A stretch of 12,434 nucleotides of DNA, taken from Pleurotus djamor. Lineage: Eukaryota > Basidiomycota > Agaricomycetes > Agaricales > Pleurotaceae. Positions 8,745-12,434 of this stretch are shown here, piece after piece. The DNA lies in the NCBI GenBank assembly GCA_029747585.1, contig JAPEVF010000326.1, positions 37,350 to 49,783 of the forward strand. Direction: 5' to 3'. Both the position numbers and the translations under genes were made by a program. The number at the start of each line of letters is the position of its first letter. Position 1 is the stretch's first letter. Below the pieces are notes generated by a model. It made no database searches and had not been told where the DNA came from. It saw only the letters and a list, made by a program, of their open reading frames with translations.

Positions 8745-9737
8745 TCAGCGCACGGTCGAACTACCAATGCCAGTACTGCGACGTATGGACCCTAGGTTCG
8801 ATGACCCTTCTCCTCTATCGTTGGTGGAATATGAAGTTGTGCGTCGGGGTGAGCCAAAGAAGGAAGTTCGGCTTCTTTCGTACTCCCAGTCCCATGGAGA
8901 CGTGCGGGGGCCAGCGTGATATTCTGTTCTTTGACGATTGTTGAATAAATGTGTTCCCAGGCCACCTAGCGCTGCTCCCGTCCAAAATCCAGGGCGCCAC
9001 CCAGCTTCAGCGGGTTGGTGTGGGTCTTTCGAATACGGAGGCGGTGGTGGGCCAGTCGTATCGTCGTGCCCGCCAGGAAACCATCCTGAGGATCCCCCAC
9101 GGCGCGGGCCACCTGGGCCCCGAGGCTGAGTGGTGGAGGATGAGCTTCCCCAGCAAGATCGGAAGAATGAATACAAGATTAACGCCAGCACAGAGAACCA
9201 GATGACAGAGAAGATGATTGCGCCGACACCATACGCTAGCGGATAAATATCAGTATTTTAACTCAACTCTCAAGAAGCAGATGGTACAAACATGATCTGT
9301 CGTCGCTTCTTAAGGAGTCATGGACTTGGATGAGTCGGTAGTTTAAAGAACATGAACCTGTTGGAAGATGAATACAGCGGCGATATCACATTGGTTTTGT
9401 GCGGACCTTTCAGGACGTATGCGTCCCCTGGGCCAGAATACCCTTCACATGAAACTTCTACGCGACCAAATCTTAGGGCCTCGGGGAGGTCGGCCTCACA
9501 CTTAATCGAAATCATCATAAGTAAATGACATAACACTGCGTCACGAGCACATACCTTCCAGTCTACTTCAGTGCCATAACCTCCGACATTTTTGCATCGT
9601 ACAACGTCAGGTTGATACAATTTACATGGTTTCCCGACACAGACAAGTTGTGGAAGTGGGCTACTTCTCCGAGATGTAGTCTCTTCGCCATTGTAAAAGG
9701 TCAAAGAGTTTATTTTGGCGAGCTCGACGCGCGACAT
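8745..9737 (-). CDS. SARAF-like protein (store-operated calcium entry-associated regulatory factor)
   Basis: SARAF is an ER membrane protein that damps store-operated calcium entry in animals; the fungal role is little known. Four exons: 9737-9555, 9500-9407, 9357-9292, 9235-8745; 277 residues. Introns are 54, 49 and 56 bp. Residues 1-114 match the luminal domain: PQLVCVGKPC, LYQPDVVRCKNVGG, VDWKCEADLPEALRFGRVEV, SCEGYSGPGD, and YRLIQVHDSLRSDDRS, with paired cysteines. A membrane helix lies at about 118-139 (GVGAIIFSVIWFSVLALILY). The cytosolic tail is Gly/Pro/Ser-rich, with PPPPPYSKDP and a conserved-looking GWRPGFWTGAALGGLGTHLF. The first ATG in frame (9737) gives MSRVEL with no signal peptide, although the family's luminal topology normally needs one; an in-frame stop five codons upstream excludes a simple extension. 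A non-overlapping 24-codon frame lies upstream (9762-9836). The first intron ends in AAG and contains no stop. Family call is firm, start less so. Confidence 0.88.
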
Positions 9738-9761
9738 GATGGTGGATGGTCAATCCGGTGG

Positions 9762-9836
9762 TCAGCGTATGCCCTCGCGACAGGACGAGTGGTGGATGAT
9801 AGTGATAGTTTGAAAGAAAGGATGAGAGAGCAGCAT
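9762..9836 (-). other. Possible upstream ORF in the leader of the SARAF-like gene
   Basis: An ATG at 9836 (minus strand) opens 24 codons (starting MLLSHPFFQTI) and stops at 9762, 24 bp before the SARAF ATG. It is in another frame. If the transcript starts upstream of it, it would act as a regulatory uORF. It might instead be part of a missed first exon, but I found no good donor/acceptor pair joining it to RVELAK. Confidence 0.25.
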
Positions 9837-10012
9837 GGTCTGAGTGCTTAGTAGCTCCTGTCAAACAAAGCTGAAAGGGAGCGGTGACGTGGAAGGCGCG
9901 TGTCGCTTTGATCACGACACCCGACGCGCATTGTCGGCCGTGTAGTAGAAAGGCCCGATTAGATTCATGATTATATTTCATCGACTACGAATATATCTAC
10001 AATGATGCCCAG
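9837..10012. other. Gap between the synthetase and SARAF genes
   Basis: Both neighbours run leftward. The stretch must hold the 3' UTR of the synthetase (AT-rich near 9965-10010, with an AATATAA-like string on the minus strand) and the SARAF promoter. No TATA box or RNA gene is evident. Confidence 0.45.
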
Positions 10013-12434
10013 TTATGAGGAAGCTGCAGCCGCCAGCTCAGCCTTCAACTTCTTTAGGACGTCGACCTCCGCCTTGATGCTAGCTTCGGTTTCGTCGGTC
10101 TTGGGTTGTGCTTTGAGAGATCTGACCACATTTCCTTGAGCAGCAATCTTCGCTTCAAGCTCAAGCACTTCAGGAGACTTAGGTCCTGCGCTGGCGGTTG
10201 ATTGCTCAGCTGCTTTCTTCGACGCTTTTGCCTTTCCCCCAGGTCCTTTTTTCNAAGGATCCTCCGATGCAGCCGCCTTAGCCGCGTCAGAACCCCCAAA
10301 CTTCGTCTTCCACACGTCTGCCATACCATCATCAATCCTCTTGAACAAATGATCCGGAGTACCAATTTGATGGCCAGCAAGGATGTCGTTCGATAGAACC
10401 TCGGGGACTGCACGTTGGGGTGCATTCAGTTGCGACAGAATGGATTCCGAGGTAGCAGGCATGAAAGGGTAGATAACGACAGACAAGACGTAGATGAGGT
10501 TCACCGCACGCGACATGACTTGGGCGCAACGGGTGGGGTTTTCGGTCATCAAGGTCTTGTTGAGGCCAGCTGCTTGCAGATATGCGTTACCTCGTTGTGA
10601 GATAAGCATGACCGTCTGGAGACCCAGGCGAATCTTGACCTGCTCCATAGCATCAATGTAATCCTTCAACAAGGAGTTAATATCGTTGATAAACTCTGCA
10701 TCGATGTCGTCATTCGGTGACAAAGGTCCAGGAGCGTCGCCGCCATCGGGAATGGTGCCGTTATATTGTGAAGCCACGAACTTCAGCGCTCGGTTGACGA
10801 AGTTGCCAAAGCTATGGAATCAGAGTGTTAGATCACGTACAGGTATTCAAGGAAAGATATGACACGCACTTATTAAGAAGTACGTTGTTGTTCGCAGCGA
10901 TCTATTCTCGACGTCAGTTGGGATAATCGGAGATGAAAACGCTGAATGTCGTACACAATCTGACCATGAGAACATCGCGTCGGCGGTCTCTGGGCGGGTG
11001 GAAAGGAGATAGTACCGCCACACGGAAGGAGGGATACCAGTCTCTTTGGCTGACGTGCCGAAAACACCTCGGTTCTTGCTCTTAGAGAACTTGCCTCCTT
11101 CGTAGTTGAGATATTCTGAAGGTGGTGGCTCGTGAGATGAGGTGACCTCAAATAACAATCGACATACCGGTAGTAGACAAGTGGTGAAGCTTGGTCCAGT
11201 CTCTTCCGTCACCAATTAGGACTGATGGCCAGTATACGGTGTGGAAATAGACATTGTCCTTGCCCATGAATTGATAGAGACGAACGTCCTTAGGGTTGAA
11301 CCACCATTGCTTCCAGTTTTGGGTGTAGTTCGCGGTGATACTCGGGTAACCAATAGGTGCGTCAAACTACAATGGAGTCAGCTTATCCGCTCGTTCGAAG
11401 GGATGGTGTCGGTCGACTAACCCAAACATCTAGGGGGACACTTGGGCCTCAATAACCATCGCTGATAACGCGAAAATTTACGCACATAAAACCTTGCCAG
11501 CCATGGACTTATCACTCTCACTATTGATCGGCACGGGGACACCCCAAGTCAAATCACGAGTCAACGGTGTGGGGATCAACCCAGCTTTCAAACGCGCATC
11601 GACCAAGACACCGTCGGAGGTGACGACGGAATTCGGAGACCATTTCCCTTCTTTCGACGACTTCTTGATCCATTCTTCCGTTTTCGGCTGAATCACATCC
11701 AGCTTGAGGTACATGTGCTCTGACGTGCGAGTGGTGACTTTATGAGACACGTCGACCAGGCATCGGGGCTTGATGAGTTCAATGGCATCAAGGGTTCTAC
11801 TGCAGCCGTCGCATTGATCACCACGAGCGTCGTCGAAGCCACAATGCGGGCAAATTCCCTCCACGAAACGGTCAGCTAGGAATCTGGTGTGTGAATGGGT
11901 GGGTTAGAGCGGTGATTCCGGGGGGGCCGGTCAAACCACGCACTTTGAGCATCCTTCACAGTATGTCTGCTCTTTTTGTTGCTTTTCGAGGTAGCCATTC
12001 TTGCCGAGATTTGTGTAGATTTCTTGGGAGATTCTAGATGATTTGACGGTGAACTAAGCACCAGTACGAGCAGGGGAAACGTACTCAGTGTGGAGAGGTG
12101 TCGATGTACGACCGAAGTGATCGAAGCTACGAACGTCAGTTTACCTTTGAATAGACGGCACACGACCAATGACTCACCCAATATTGAACCACTCATACGT
12201 TTGCCTGTGCAGAATGTGATACTTGTCACACAGTTCTTGGGGCGTAATCCCCTCTTTCAGAGCCTGCGTTTCGGTAGCGGTTCCGTATTCATCAGTTCCG
12301 CAGACATACAACGTCCTCCGATTCCTCGTTCCTTGAAAGCCGGGTCAGCCCGTAGCCAAGTTCCATTCACAACCGACATACGACTATATCTATGAAAAGG
12401 GTCAGTTTANCACACGACTGCCCATACGTACGTC
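10013..12434 (-). CDS. Cytosolic methionyl-tRNA synthetase with C-terminal WHEP domain (5' end cut by window)
   Basis: Class I enzyme that charges tRNA-Met in the cytosol. Ten exons are visible, right to left: 12389-12382, 12331-12178, 12126-12085, 12033-11944, 11883-11486, 11429-11422, 11366-11168, 11115-10955, 10901-10870, 10811-10013; 629 codons counting the stop of a longer protein. In order: [15 protein letters not shown] and DKYH of the Rossmann fold; [11 protein letters not shown]; the zinc knuckle region with CEGC, CPHC and CDGC in [31 protein letters not shown]; the signature KFSKS (the KMSKS motif with Phe, usual for eukaryotic cytosolic enzymes) with LNYEGG before it; the helical anticodon domain around [12 protein letters not shown] and GNAYLQ; a Lys/Ala linker; and a WHEP domain from about 10180 to the stop ([13 protein letters not shown], Ala-rich end). 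The HIGH motif and N-terminus lie outside. Two 8-nt micro-exons carry conserved residues. One N at 10254 makes one codon of the linker unknown. The exon before 12389 was not resolved: the bases to the right edge are probably intron. Confidence 0.95.

Noticed and set aside
8795..8806. GGTTCGATGACC resembles a tRNA internal B box.
   Set aside because: It lies inside the last SARAF exon on the opposite strand, and no A box or cloverleaf is present at the right spacing.
8938..9205. Open frames on the plus strand, rich in Gly and Pro.
   Set aside because: They mirror the Gly/Pro-rich tail of the SARAF-like protein on the minus strand and lack their own features.
1..12434. A new defence, toxin or biosynthetic gene cluster.
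   Set aside because: The five genes are housekeeping or single-enzyme genes with no shared pathway, and no mobile-element or repeat-array signals were seen.

Overview
The window reads as nuclear DNA of a filamentous basidiomycete, most likely an agaricomycete. The evidence is the many very short introns (about 49-61 bp, one of 100 bp) with GT..AG borders, the micro-exons, a CBM1-bearing GH5 cellulase, and fungal-type Med19 and SARAF proteins. The species cannot be named from the sequence alone. No database search was run; all family calls rest on reading the translated exons.

Five protein-coding genes are visible. Left to right: (1) 265-3137 (+), a six-exon gene for a Ser/Pro-rich protein of about 850 residues, with a helical BAR-like N-terminus (possibly Ivy1-like) and a Cys-Gly-Cys motif near the C-terminus; it carries most of the ambiguous bases (N) in the window. 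(2) 3469-5147 (+), a six-exon gene for a fungal Mediator subunit 19 (Rox3/Med19) homolog, whose reading frame is broken at two places that coincide exactly with N calls. (3) 6082-8090 (-), a 16-exon gene for a secreted endo-beta-1,4-glucanase with an N-terminal cellulose-binding CBM1, a Ser/Thr/Pro linker and a GH5 (subfamily 5-like) catalytic domain. (4) 8745-9737 (-), a four-exon gene for a SARAF-like ER membrane protein (regulator of store-operated calcium entry). (5) 10013 to beyond the right edge (-), the 3' three quarters of the cytosolic methionyl-tRNA synthetase gene, with a C-terminal WHEP domain.

Genes 1 and 2 run left to right. Genes 3-5 run right to left, so genes 2 and 3 converge on a 934-bp gap with no convincing gene. 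There is no operon logic: the genes serve unrelated jobs (membrane or vesicle biology, transcription, cellulose breakdown, calcium homeostasis, translation), and the block looks like ordinary euchromatic fungal sequence. I see no rRNA, tRNA, transposon, CRISPR array or convincing new multi-gene system.

The most notable observations are: the Ns in gene 1 fall mostly on third codon positions, so they look like masked allelic differences rather than noise; the two apparent frameshifts in Med19 vanish if single N positions are treated as indel ambiguities; and three micro-exons (11, 8 and 8 nt) are needed to encode conserved residues of the cellulase and the synthetase, and simple gene finders would miss them.
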